This document shows positions 33,542 to 43,400 of a stretch of DNA of 49,812 bases, piece by piece. The translations under genes and the position numbers were made by a program. A model generated the notes under the pieces. It saw only the letters and a list, made by a program, of their open reading frames with translations, did no database searches and was not told where the DNA came from. Source of the DNA: an uncultured Eubacterium sp. (GTDB lineage Bacteria; Bacillota_A; Clostridia; Lachnospirales; Lachnospiraceae). How positions within the stretch are numbered: the first letter of the stretch is position 1; each line of letters begins with the position of its first letter. The DNA lies in contig CAOKJJ010000009.1 of NCBI GenBank assembly GCA_948468465.1, forward strand, positions 1 through 49,812, written 5' to 3'.

Positions 33542-35257
33542 CTATTCTTCTGCCACCATGACTTTGCATCGTTTTTTATAACAGGCAATTCCATATTTAT
33601 GAATCGTTTGCATGCCATCACGGATAAAAACCGTTACATATCCCTTTTCTTCCATCTGCTTTATTGCTTTTTTGCATGCTGTTTCAAAAGCACCATCCTG
33701 AGCATACTTCACTTCTATCACACATCCGATTTTTTTGGCAGGAATGCTGATCATAATATCCGTATATCCAATTCCTGATTCTGCATTGGATTTTACAATC
33801 CAGCTTTCGTTTGCCCTGAGCAGTCCAAGCAGCATCCCATGATAAAAATTTTCTTTCATTTCTTTTTTGCCAAAAGAATCCCGAATACTAATGGAATCAT
33901 CCATAAAGCTGTTAAATAACAGCTCAACAGTCTGCCCGTCCCCTTCCTTTAGCGCCATGCAAAATTTCTGCCACCGCTCCGTATGACTTACTGTTTCTGT
34001 TTCAAACCATGCCAGAATTTTGTCCTTATAAATTTCAAGAATTTCCCTGTTTGGAATTATCAGTTTGTGAAACTTTCCAAGCGGCTCCTCCTGATCTGTC
34101 AGATATCCTGTTGAAAATAAAATGCTCCAAAGATAAGTCTGTCTTTTTAGCGATTCCTTACTTTCCATATCCGAATAAGTCAATCCCGAAATCAACGTTT
34201 TTTCCACACATTCTCCTGAAATTAATGCTTCTATTTCCGCTCTTGTTGTTTCATTTGCGTGTTCCAAAATATCTTTGACAATCGTATTGCTACTGCTGTT
34301 CTCCCAATGTGACTCCATAGGAGCGTTCCTGGATTCACAAAATTTATCACATTGATTCAACACATCCCACGGACAATATACATGAATATTTCCAAACCGG
34401 TACCCATCATACCATTCCTTAAAAAGCTCAATTTTGTCTCCCAGACTATAGTAATCCAACAGTGCCCGGACTTCCTGATCTGTAAAACCAAAATACTCTG
34501 CAAACCGTACATCTGATACAGTCCGCACCTTAAAGTTATTAAGCCCTGTGAAAATACTTTCTTTTGCAATCTGAAGGCACCCGGTAATTACCGCAAATTC
34601 AAGATTTTCATTTGTTTTAAGCACCTGGCTCAGCACAGATCGAATCAGGTTTACCATCTGTGGGTAGTAGCCATTTTGGTATGCTTTATCCAAAGGTACA
34701 TCATACTCGTCGATCAGCACGATTGCACATTTTCCATAATGCTTGCGCAAAAGTCTTGTAAGCAGTTTCAGGCTGTTAGGAAGGTCAGAAATTTTTTCAA
34801 ATTGATTTTCTGCCAGCCGTTCAAACTTTGCCTTATCATACCGCATAATATGTCTGCTTTCCAAAAGAAAGTCCAGTCTGGAAGCTTCTTCACTGACAAC
34901 GGTACACAAAGCTTCATATGCGGCTTGAAAATCCTCCCCTCCAACATCTTTGAAACTGATGGAAATAACCGGGTATTTTCCCATATGCTGCGCACACAAT
35001 TCCTCATCTTCTGCGATTTTGAGTCCGTCAAATAATACTGCATCGGTGCCAATCTCAAAGAAAGTCTTTAGCATGTCTATATTTAAACTCTTGCCAAAAC
35101 GTCTTGGACGCGTAAAAAGATTCACACTCCCCCTTGTTTTTAAAAGTTCGCTGATAAATTCCGTTTTATCCACATAATAAAATCCCTTAGTTCTGATATT
35201 GCGAAAAAATTCTTCTCCTATGGGAAGTTTCTTTTTTTCCAGTTTCTTATCCAGCAT
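33542..35257 (-). CDS. AAA-ATPase-like/DUF1703 nuclease protein (paralogue 2)
   Basis: 571 residues, roughly half identical to paralogue 1. LPIGEEFFRNIRTKGFYYVD opens the domain; Walker A is RPRRFGKSLNIDML, Walker B is AIVLIDEYDVPL. The C-terminal PD-(D/E)XK part keeps GYTDIM and GCVIEVKYAQDG. The gene and its 5' region lie between two copies of a 113-bp repeat derived from the XRE and rmd 3' ends, as if inserted by recombination. Predicted cytoplasmic; function unproved, with defence suspected for the family. Confidence 0.9.
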   Translation of the reverse strand: MLDKKLEKKKLPIGEEFFRNIRTKGFYYVDKTEFISELLKTRGSVNLFTRPRRFGKSLNIDMLKTFFEIGTDAVLFDGLKIAEDEELCAQHMGKYPVISISFKDVGGEDFQAAYEALCTVVSEEASRLDFLLESRHIMRYDKAKFERLAENQFEKISDLPNSLKLLTRLLRKHYGKCAIVLIDEYDVPLDKAYQNGYYPQMVNLIRSVLSQVLKTNENLEFAVITGCLQIAKESIFTGLNNFKVRTVSDVRFAEYFGFTDQEVRALLDYYSLGDKIELFKEWYDGYRFGNIHVYCPWDVLNQCDKFCESRNAPMESHWENSSSNTIVKDILEHANETTRAEIEALISGECVEKTLISGLTYSDMESKESLKRQTYLWSILFSTGYLTDQEEPLGKFHKLIIPNREILEIYKDKILAWFETETVSHTERWQKFCMALKEGDGQTVELLFNSFMDDSISIRDSFGKKEMKENFYHGMLLGLLRANESWIVKSNAESGIGYTDIMISIPAKKIGCVIEVKYAQDGAFETACKKAIKQMEEKGYVTVFIRDGMQTIHKYGIACYKKRCKVMVAEE

Positions 35258-35357
35258 CCTTCTTCACCCCTGCGCTTTTCATTTTATTGGCACAAATTTA
35301 TTTTTCCAGTATATCATATTTAATATCCGGATTCCATCCCTAAATCAAACAAGGCGT

Positions 35358-35471
35358 GCGTAAAGACAAAAGACGCCGCGACATATTCGCGGTATGTACA
35401 AATTATCCGGGCAATCGCAGAAATTATGAGCGTTGGCTGACGGCAGTTACCCGTCAGCCAGCACCCGATAT
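35358..35471. repeat. 113-bp direct repeat, right copy
   Basis: This copy contains the dead XRE 3' end and the hairpin GCTGACGG-CAGTTAC-CCGTCAGC (35436-35458), which here includes the rmd stop codon. Just before it lies the 55-bp block shared with the upstream region of AAA paralogue 1 (35301-35355). Confidence 0.9.
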
Positions 35472-36532
35472 CTCCAGTAGCCAAGCGTCTCTGTAATGGT
35501 CTGCTCCAGCCCGATTCGCGGCCGCCATCCGGTAGCCGTCTGCAGTTTTCGGATATCAGCCTCGATCACCGGCAAATCCACCGGGCGTACTTTCGATGCA
35601 TCTTGTTCTACCGTAATCGTCGCAGTGGATTTTTTCAAAATCAATTGAATTATATGCGCGATGCTTACCGCCCTGCCGCTGCCGACATTATAGATCTCCC
35701 CGGCCTTCCCTTTTTCAGCAAGCATCGCATAGGCACGCACAACATCACGCACATCGGTAAAATCACGTCTGGCATCTACATTCCCAACGCGCAGAACCGC
35801 TTCCTGCCTGCCCGCTTCTATCCATGCCACCTGTCTGCAGAAATCCGCAACGGCAAACATCGGCTCCTGGTTCGGACCGATATGGTTAAACGCACGTACC
35901 ATCACCGATTCAACGCCATAAGCTCTCGCATAAATACCGCCGATCATCGTCTGGCACGCTTTTGTAGCCGCATAAATATTGCCCGGATAAAGCCGGTTCT
36001 CCTCACCGATCGGAATCTCCTGCGGCCGCACCAGCCCGTATTCCTCCCCGGAACCTACCAGCAGGATTCGCGGACGCTTCTGCATCCTGCGCACCGCTTC
36101 CAGTACATGAACCGCCCCGCGGATATTGACATCCACAGTCATCCCCGGATGCTTCCATGCTGCCGCTACCGAACTTTGTGCCGCCAGATGAAACACATAG
36201 TCCGGCTGCACTGCCTGCATCAGCTTTAAAACCGCATCCTGATCCAAAATATCTAAATCATATATATCCAGGTCATCTCTGTCTAAGTCGTGATTCCCAT
36301 TTAAATCATTTCTATCCGGATTATTTCTATCTGGATTATTTCCATCCTGATTATTCCTATCCGGATCATTCCTGTCTGAATCAGTTCCATATCCGGGATA
36401 CACATTTTTATTCACCCGTATCCGCTCATTCGGCAGCTTCGTAACAGCTATATGATGTCCCAGTTCCTGCTTTAAATGCTGGATTAAATAGGCTCCGACA
36501 AATCCGGCTGCTCCTATAATTAATGATTTCAT
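35447..36532 (-). CDS. rmd: GDP-4-keto-6-deoxymannose reductase-like protein with acidic repeat insert
   Basis: 361 residues, extended short-chain dehydrogenase. The NAD(P) site is IIGAAGFVGAYL; HLAAQSSV, GSGEEYG and YAATKACQ follow, with FNHIGPNQ and RRDFTDVRD typical of RMD. It should reduce the GMD product to GDP-D-rhamnose; the pairing with gmd 21 bp upstream supports this, though a related epimerase is possible. Residues 50-99 contain an unusual insert of (N/D)-P-D-R-N repeats not expected in the family. The last codons lie in a hairpin duplicated at 33481-33503. Confidence 0.85.
   Translation of the reverse strand: MKSLIIGAAGFVGAYLIQHLKQELGHHIAVTKLPNERIRVNKNVYPGYGTDSDRNDPDRNNQDGNNPDRNNPDRNDLNGNHDLDRDDLDIYDLDILDQDAVLKLMQAVQPDYVFHLAAQSSVAAAWKHPGMTVDVNIRGAVHVLEAVRRMQKRPRILLVGSGEEYGLVRPQEIPIGEENRLYPGNIYAATKACQTMIGGIYARAYGVESVMVRAFNHIGPNQEPMFAVADFCRQVAWIEAGRQEAVLRVGNVDARRDFTDVRDVVRAYAMLAEKGKAGEIYNVGSGRAVSIAHIIQLILKKSTATITVEQDASKVRPVDLPVIEADIRKLQTATGWRPRIGLEQTITETLGYWRYRVLADG
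36301..36380 (-). repeat. 15-bp coding minisatellite in rmd
   Basis: About five in-frame 15-bp units (variants of AATCCGGATAGAAAT) code N-P-D-R-N-type pentapeptides. Degenerate acidic units continue to about 36241. The phase keeps the reading frame whatever the copy number. Confidence 0.85.
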
Positions 36533-36553
36533 ACTTCCTTTATTTTCCCCTTC

Positions 36554-37567
36554 TCAGCCCTTTGCAACCAATGCCATATCGTTTCGAACCATCCGTTCCA
36601 CGAGTCCGTCAAATGTAATTTCACGCTTCCATCCAAGTTCAGCTTCTGCCTTAGCTGGATTTCCCCACAGTACTTCCACTTCCGCGGGGCGATAAAATTT
36701 TTCATTGACTTTTACTAAAATACGTCCGCTGTCCCGGTCTTTTCCTACCTCATGAACGCCTTCGCCTTCCCATTCAACCGTAAATCCGGCATAACGGAAC
36801 GCGGCTTCAGCAAATTCCCGCACCGTCCTTGTCTCATTTGTGGCAATCACATAATCATCCGGCTTCTTGTTTTGCAAAAGCAGCCACATTGCACGCACAT
36901 AATCTTGTGCATGCCCCCAGTCTCTTTTTGCGTCCAGATTGCCAAGCTCAACATATTCTAAACGCCCTGCCCTTATGCAGGCTGCGGCATGTGATATTTT
37001 TCTCGTCACAAACTCCATGCCTCTGCGTTCGCTCTCATGGTTAAATAAAATGCCGCTGCAGGCAAACATGTCATAACTTTCCCTGTAATTTTTTGTAATC
37101 CAGTATCCATACAGCTTTGCCACTCCATAAGGGCTTCTTGGATAAAACGGTGTCTGCTCCGTCTGCGGCATCTGCTGTACCTTTCCAAACATTTCCGAAG
37201 TCGCTGCCTGATAAAAATGCGCCTCCGGCTTCACGATACGGATAGCCTCCAGCATATTTGTTACCCCCACCGCATCAATTTCCGCTGTCGCAAGAGGCTG
37301 CTCCCAGCTCGTCCCTACAAAAGACTGCGCTGCCAGGTTGTATACTTCATCCGCCATAGATACTTTCATTGCATGCACCAAAGATACCAAATCTGTCATG
37401 TCAGCATATATAAAATGGATCTTCTGCCTGATATGATCCACATTTCCATAATCCACTACGCTCTTTCTGCGCATAATGCCATAGACCTGATAGCCTTTTT
37501 CCAGCAAAAGCTCTGCCAGATAAGAGCCGTCCTGTCCGGTAATCCCGGTAATAAGCGCTCTTTTCAT
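36554..37567 (-). CDS. gmd: GDP-mannose 4,6-dehydratase
   Basis: 337 residues from the ATG at 37567, with GAGGAG 6 nt before it; a frame extends to 37642 but its extra residues are not family-like. The NADP motif is TGITGQDGSYL at the N-terminus. Catalytic residues are in ATSEMFG and PRSPYGVAKLYGYW, and NHESERRG is conserved. It converts GDP-mannose to GDP-4-keto-6-deoxymannose, the substrate of the following rmd-type enzyme. Together they feed a 6-deoxyhexose into a surface polysaccharide or glycoprotein; no glycosyltransferase is in the window. Confidence 0.95.
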   Translation of the reverse strand: MKRALITGITGQDGSYLAELLLEKGYQVYGIMRRKSVVDYGNVDHIRQKIHFIYADMTDLVSLVHAMKVSMADEVYNLAAQSFVGTSWEQPLATAEIDAVGVTNMLEAIRIVKPEAHFYQAATSEMFGKVQQMPQTEQTPFYPRSPYGVAKLYGYWITKNYRESYDMFACSGILFNHESERRGMEFVTRKISHAAACIRAGRLEYVELGNLDAKRDWGHAQDYVRAMWLLLQNKKPDDYVIATNETRTVREFAEAAFRYAGFTVEWEGEGVHEVGKDRDSGRILVKVNEKFYRPAEVEVLWGNPAKAEAELGWKREITFDGLVERMVRNDMALVAKG

Positions 37568-37719
37568 TCCATTCTCCTCTCTTAACGGTTCGTCATGTAT
37601 CATTCGTGATGGGTATTTGCCCATCGTAAAAAAATATAGCATGATTTTACAGGTGAAAATATTTACTGTAAGAAGTAATTTGTGACAGAGCGTTTCGCAT
37701 ATTCTATGATACTGACTTC

Positions 37720-37884
37720 TTAATCGTTTGTATCAATTAGGCTTATAATTTCCTGCATTGACATTAGCCGCTCATCTGCCTCTTTTGCTCTATGGTGTGT
37801 CAATATATCCTTTTCATTGCTCTGATCTTTCTTCCAAATATCTTTGATAAAAATATTCACGATTATCATCAATATTTTTGCCAT
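37720..37884 (-). CDS. Possible small protein of 54 residues
   Basis: A minus-strand frame starts MAKILMIIVNIFIKDIWKK and continues as a charged helix (HHRAKEADERLMSMQ). The hydrophobic N-terminus could be a membrane anchor. There is no ribosome site, and a terminator hairpin lies just before the start, so expression is doubtful. It is the only coding signal in the 455-bp gap 37568-38023. Confidence 0.3.
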   Translation of the reverse strand: MAKILMIIVNIFIKDIWKKDQSNEKDILTHHRAKEADERLMSMQEIISLIDTND

Positions 37885-37891
37885 AAAAATA

Positions 37892-37932
37892 AAAAGGCTA
37901 TAACATTATATTTATACATGTTATAGCCTTTT
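37892..37932. terminator. Bidirectional intrinsic terminator
   Basis: AAAAGGCTATAACA (37892-37905) pairs perfectly with TGTTATAGCCTTTT (37919-37932), with A-rich and T-rich flanks. It separates the HEXXH gene pair from the gap before gmd. Confidence 0.85.
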
Positions 37933-38023
37933 ATTTCCTTCTGAAAGTTCCTCTTTTAAATTTCCCTGTTAACCTTTCTGTCATATAAACAAGGAGTAAA
38001 AGGGCTTGATACAGTTCCTAACA

Positions 38024-39103
38024 TTAATCTAATAAATTTAAATACTCCCTGATAAGCTGCTCTTTATCCGCACTTTCTGCCTTGATTATCTCATAAAATG
38101 CATCCTTATTTTCAAGTATCGATTCTTTGATGTAAATCACAATCTGCCTGACTTCCTTCATTTTCTCCTGTAAAACATCTAGGAACTTTTCATATGTAAT
38201 TTTAAGGATATCTAATGCGCTTTCTTCTGCTAATCTTGCATACAACGTGTTATAAATGTTTCCCATCCTGTAAACCAATCCCCACAACTGATAGTCAAAA
38301 TAATCGCCTGTTACTCTTATACTTCTCTGGCAGACAATATCTATGTATCTCATTGCATAAACATAAAGCAATGTCTTAAAAATAAGCATGTAACATTCCT
38401 CTGTTCCTATATCTTCCTTAAGGCTACGATGCCCCATAATAAACAGGACTGCCTGCTCGTCGCAATAGCATTCCTCAAACAAATCAGAAAAATCTTCTTT
38501 TCCATGACCATATCCAAATTGATCTGAAAGAGGACTCTGTATCTTTTCATGCATTTCTCTTATCTGTTCAAGCGCAGCTTCCTTATCAATATGCCGAAGC
38601 AAGTAATGCCCTGCTTCATGTATCATTGCAAATTCCTCTTGCACATCAGTCCTGTCTGCCAGAAATTTCATTGTCCTTTCATCAAAATATATGCCCTCTT
38701 TTTTATAGTTTTCCAGTCCATCACAAGTAAGGCACAGCCAATACGCCACGTCAATCTCATCATTTAAATAACAGGATTCAATATACTGCTTGATACAGAG
38801 ATTGATAAGAAACTCATGATATTTTTCATCACTCAAGATATAATTCCAGTCATAAAAATAACTAAACAGATTAAAATCACCTACAAAAAAACTGTTATTC
38901 CTGATCCTGAAAGTATCCGGCAATTTATACAACGTATTGCAGATTATAAACAAGGGAACTTCATAGATCTGATTCTCGTTGAGATATTCTGTTATCCAGT
39001 TTCTGTATTTAGCAAAATATACTTCCTGGACAGACTCCGGATCCTTTAACCTTTTCATAATTCTTTTTTCCAATAAATACCCTATATACCTGCTGTCATT
39101 CAT
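38024..39103 (-). CDS. Putative HEXXH zinc metallopeptidase
   Basis: 359 residues from the ATG at 39103. The zincin motif HEAGH lies near residue 165 (EFAMIHEAGHYLLRH). About 40 residues later, FEECYCDEQAVLF could supply the third ligand, as in gluzincin or ImmA/IrrE-like enzymes. The rest is helical and I do not recognise a named family. It starts within 2 nt of the stop of the small gene before it, so the two act together. A protease effector of a conflict system is one possibility. Confidence 0.65.
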   Translation of the reverse strand: MNDSRYIGYLLEKRIMKRLKDPESVQEVYFAKYRNWITEYLNENQIYEVPLFIICNTLYKLPDTFRIRNNSFFVGDFNLFSYFYDWNYILSDEKYHEFLINLCIKQYIESCYLNDEIDVAYWLCLTCDGLENYKKEGIYFDERTMKFLADRTDVQEEFAMIHEAGHYLLRHIDKEAALEQIREMHEKIQSPLSDQFGYGHGKEDFSDLFEECYCDEQAVLFIMGHRSLKEDIGTEECYMLIFKTLLYVYAMRYIDIVCQRSIRVTGDYFDYQLWGLVYRMGNIYNTLYARLAEESALDILKITYEKFLDVLQEKMKEVRQIVIYIKESILENKDAFYEIIKAESADKEQLIREYLNLLD

Positions 39104-39104
39104 A

Positions 39105-39428
39105 TCATTTTTTCTTTGTTTTCTGCTCCAATTTTTCCAACATCTGCAAAACAATTTCCGGAGTAACATCCGTATTCTTTATTTCAAGTTCAATTTCGCC
39201 CTTTTTTAGCCTTATTTCTCTTTTGGAAAACTTCATTTTCGCAACAAAATATGCAGATAAGGCGGCGATTAACTCCGGTGAAATTTCCACCATAAATTCC
39301 GCCACCTCTGTTATGCCAACAAATGCCTTCCGTTCGACATAAACCATTTTGTCAGGATATTCCTCGGCAAAATCTTTGAATATTTGAGAATCTTCTTCAT
39401 TGACCGCAATAACTATTTCCTTTCCCAT
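39105..39428 (-). CDS. Small partner protein (EACC1-like?)
   Basis: 107 residues from the ATG at 39428, which has GGGGGAAAG 4 nt before it. The pattern is strand, helix, a hydrophobic helix (PELIAALSAYFVAKM), basic strand pair (REIRLKKGEIELEI) and a C-terminal helix. This resembles the effector-associated constant component EACC1 of some bacterial conflict systems, but the similarity is weak and judged by eye. The frame upstream is open and encodes a HepT remnant, which is not part of this gene. Confidence 0.55.
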   Translation of the reverse strand: MGKEIVIAVNEEDSQIFKDFAEEYPDKMVYVERKAFVGITEVAEFMVEISPELIAALSAYFVAKMKFSKREIRLKKGEIELEIKNTDVTPEIVLQMLEKLEQKTKKK

Positions 39429-39673
39429 TTTCTTTCCCCCTATAATTTTATTTTGGTATTCGGAACACATATAGAACTCTGGAATATCCGACACAGACAT
39501 ATTCCATACAATTCCGTAGTCCAGACTTCCATAATGATGCGCAACAATATCCCTCATCCGCATAATCATTTTCCAGGGTATTTCTGCATATTCGCCTAAA
39601 AATTCTTCGGATAACATATTTTCAGACAATAGTCTGTAATTTTAAGCAGAACTGTCCGATCCTTTTGATTCAT
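39429..39673 (-). pseudogene. HepT-type HEPN toxin remnant
   Basis: The start MNQKDRTVLLKITDYCLKI matches HepT N-termini, then a deletion and frame change lead to EIPWKMIMRMRDIVAHHYGSL, the HEPN catalytic R-x4-H region. The middle of the domain (roughly 60 residues) is missing. The frame then runs on into the next gene's leader. It is non-functional as a toxin. Confidence 0.6.
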
Positions 39674-39746
39674 AAATAACGACCTCATCTTTCTTTATCT
39701 GTTCCAGAAATACAGCATCATTTGAAAATCGCCTCTCATTGCTCAT
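39642..39746 (-). pseudogene. MntA-type antitoxin remnant
   Basis: A 34-codon frame contains NDAVFLEQIKKDEVVIYES, like the C-terminal end of minimal nucleotidyltransferase antitoxins. The GSxxxG nucleotidyltransferase core is absent. It overlaps the HepT start in the order expected for a MntA/HepT pair. GGGAGGG and AAAGGGAT precede its ATG. Confidence 0.5.
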
Positions 39747-39924
39747 ATCCCTTTTACCCTCCCGGTGAAATAACCATACTTTATGGTTTTATTATATTTG
39801 CTTTTTGCTGAAAAATCAAGCCATGCCTGCTATTGAAACGATGTTTCTGTTGGTTTTATCCATATTAAAAAAATTTCCCTGCATACTTTTTCTCATTGAA
39901 TTCTCCTGATTTTTCATATTTATA

Positions 39925-40388
39925 AAGGCTTTGCTTCGCAATGACATCGAGAGCATGAATCATTACATGGAAAGGATTGTACGCACTGTCATAAGCAGCT
40001 TTGATGCCGGAACGAAGCATCCAAGCAGTCGCAGCCTGAAAAATTTTATCATGGGTTCGTCCTGGGCCTTATGATCAGCCTCACCGACCGCTATATCATC
40101 ACTTCGAACCGCGAAAGCGGTTTTGGAAGGTCAGATACGCTTTTAGAGCCAAAAAACCATTTGGATGATGGAATCATATTTGAATTCAAAGTTCTGGATT
40201 CCAGAAAAGAAAATGATCTGGAAGATACGGCAAACGCCGCAATCCGCCAAATCATCCGTAAAAAATATGCCGCAGCATTAGAAACAGCATGTGAAAAAGA
40301 ACGCATCCGCATTTATGGATTTGCTTTCAGAGGTAAAGAACTTCTGATCAAAGGCGGGTATCTGAAAGAATGGGAAACTGAAAAATGA
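39925..40388 (+). pseudogene. C-terminal remnant of a third AAA-ATPase/DUF1703 gene
   Basis: One frame reads NDIESMNHYMERIVRTVISSFDAG, then shifts frame to FYHGFVLGLM and RYIITSNRESGFGRSDTLLEPK, continuing to FEFKVLDSRKENDLEDTA. These are consecutive blocks of the family's nuclease domain, in the subgroup with SNRESGFGR. The ATPase half is gone. It lies on the opposite strand from the two intact paralogues. Confidence 0.8.
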
Positions 40389-40415
40389 AGAGATATTAGA
40401 AATGCTTGCTGAAAA

Positions 40416-43400
40416 CTATTTCCTCTTTCTTGCGTCAACCGCTTCTTTCTTTGCCGCCGCCTTGCGAATATCTGCCATGATGTGAAACAAATGCAGCGTT
40501 TGATTTGTACTGCTGCATACATGAGACGTCATACAAAGGTATAAAGGCGGCCGCACAATTTTCTGCCTGATCAGCTCAATGTCTTCTTTTGGAACCTGTT
40601 TGACGATATGCCAGTCGTTTAGTTCCGTTTCTTTTATAAGGTTCGGCAGCACGTTCTGCTCATACTTTGCCCAAAAATCCGCCGGATTTGCCATATCCGC
40701 TAAAATGAGCAAACATGCAGTCGGAACGTTCGCATAATTATATCCTGGAATTTTGCGGATATGCTTTTCGATCTCATAGGTATTCACGCCGCCTAATTTT
40801 ACCGCTTCTATGATGCCTACAGCCGTATTGTTATGATATACCATCAAATCCACGCTGCCAACACTCTGATAGCCGCTCAAAAGCTGATCCGACGAAGTGC
40901 CTTCCAATGTCTGGTCTTTCAGGTAAAAATCCCAGATGTCCTTTCCGCGCTGTTCAAATAATATCTGCACAAATTTACTGTACGAGTTTTCATGCGGTGT
41001 TTTCGTCGCATACATCAGATAATCGCTGTACTGCTCCATTTTCTGCGACGCCTGCAGCACAAACTCCAACAAATTTGTTTCCGCCGGGTTTTCCAGCTTG
41101 TCCGTCTGCAGTCTGACAAGCGCACTGTCCCATTCCGACAAACGATGCAGGCGTTTCAGTACATTCCGGTATTGTTCAATTTCTAAAGATTCGTCATATA
41201 AAACCGCCGGAGCAGCAATCTTATCCATACCCTCCGTTTTTAAAATGTTCTCTTCCAGCAGTCTTATTTCCTCTGTTTTTCCATACCGCAGACTTAATTC
41301 CTCCATATATTCTTTTGCATCCTGCGTCTTATGCTCTGCGATCAGCATTTGTACAATATACTGTGCACACGAAAACTCATATTTCAGCTCCTGCGGCAAA
41401 TACGAAGCTGATTTCCAGAATTTCTCATGGTCGTTCAGATGCAAATACAAAAACATTTCATTGGAAAGCAGGATTTTGATGTCTGATGAGGTTAACGAAA
41501 ACTTTGCCCGTATGTCCTTAGCAAATGCTTCCGCCTTTTGCACATACTGTGCCTTTTCCGTGTCGGTTGTTTCTGTATGTACGCAGATTCGAACGCATGC
41601 CGCATACGCATTGATGTACACCGCGCATCCTGTTTCGTCCTGATTCGTACATAGATCCACATAGATTTCTTCCGCCTGCTTCAGACTGTCCAAATCTTCT
41701 TTATTAAGATAAATGAGCGCCTGATAAAACAATGCCGACACGCTTTTTTCGTCATCTAATACTTCCTGTTCGTGCCCTGTCAGCAGCTTCATCCGCAGCT
41801 TTGCGGACTGTACCCAGGATGCGTACTGCTGTTCGATCCGCCCGCCTTTTTCCTGCAGGAGTATTTGAAAACGCTCTAATAATGCATTTGTCTTCTGTAC
41901 CAGCTTCTGTCCCTGCGCAGCATCCTGAAAGCACAGCTCCATCAGGCAGTCTACCAGCTTCATATACGTAGGGATAAAGCAGATACTTTCCGTAAAATCT
42001 TCCTCCTGGCGCTGAATCAGCAGCTGTATCCATTGTGTACGGATATCCGCATGCTGTATATGCTGCAGTAAAAACACCAGCTTCTGCGGCGATGCCTGTT
42101 TCATTTCAGATAAAATCCGCATCCGGTTTGTATCATCTAACAATGGCAAAACTTCCATGCATCTGCGCATGACAAATTCAGACTCCAGCAGGCGGACAGA
42201 TTCCGGATCAAACAAATCGCACTCTTTGATCTGATATCCGAGAAAACAATCCGCAAAGGCTGTCTGTACCTTTCCCCTATATTTCTTGCCTGTATCATCC
42301 CGTGCTTCTATCAATAGGACGGTCATCAAATACAGCTGAATGGCCGCTGCTCTTCCAATCCACAGCATCGGGGATCTTTCCTTTTGGGCATCCGCCTGCT
42401 GTTTATAAAAGCCCGGCTCCAGCAACTTTAAAAACGCGGCTGTCTGTGTCCTGTCCGAAGCCGCATCCCGCATCATAAATATCCAGCAGTCATCTAACCA
42501 GAAAGTCCAGGAAAGCTGGGAAGCAAATGTATCTTCTATGCAGATTCTTTCAAAAAACCGTTTGTAGGCTTCAAACATCTGTATCGCGGCTTCTTCTGTT
42601 CGCTGCATCCCTAATAAAGATACATAAGCTGCAAACGCCGCGGCAGCATCCCGTTCTCCGCTGTTTTCAAATCCTGATTGAAAATGTTCCAATATCTTTT
42701 GATGCAGTGATTGTTCCGGAAACAGATGCTCTTTGTACCACTCAAACCACACTGCATATATCTGCTGCATGTACGTTTGCATGCTGTTTCTTGTTAGGGC
42801 ATGCTCTTTAAAATACCATCTGCTCTTCTCGTTCAGATACCAGATCAGCTCTTCGGTCACGGACAGCCATTGCGCTTCATTTTCCCACTCTATGCCATGC
42901 TTTGCTATTTGAAATAAATTTTGATTTAATTCTTCCAAAAACTTTTCTCCCACAGAAGGCGTTTTCGTAACCAATGTATGGCACATCTGCCAGATGGTAT
43001 TTGCCGCCGGAACATACAATGCCGCCTGACCCAGGCAATCTGTAAGAAATGAAATGTTTCCGCTGTGGCTGACATAAGAATAAAAATGAAGATACATCCA
43101 CGGATTTTGCATGCACGCAAGCAGCCGCATCCGAAGCGTCTGGTCCGCACAGCCATATTGGCGCAGACAAAGCTGATACAGCCTGCTTAATCGTTCCGGC
43201 ATCTGGGCGAGTTCAAAACAAGAATGCCTGTTTACATACAGCGTACGTGCCATCTTTGTATCCGGATAATCCTGCATAAACGTATCGTATGGCATATCGC
43301 CCTTTGGATGATATTTTAAATAAGCCATTCTGCGGATCACATGCTCCATACGTTCCCACGGCATGTTTTTCATTTCCGCTTCCAGCTTTTCCAGACATGT

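Noticed and set aside
36301..36380. Regular 15-bp repeats considered as a CRISPR array
   Set aside because: Units are contiguous without spacers and lie in frame within a coding gene.
39429..39629. Extension of the small partner gene to a 174-residue protein
   Set aside because: The extra N-terminal part is a HepT remnant, and a good ribosome site marks the internal ATG at 39428.
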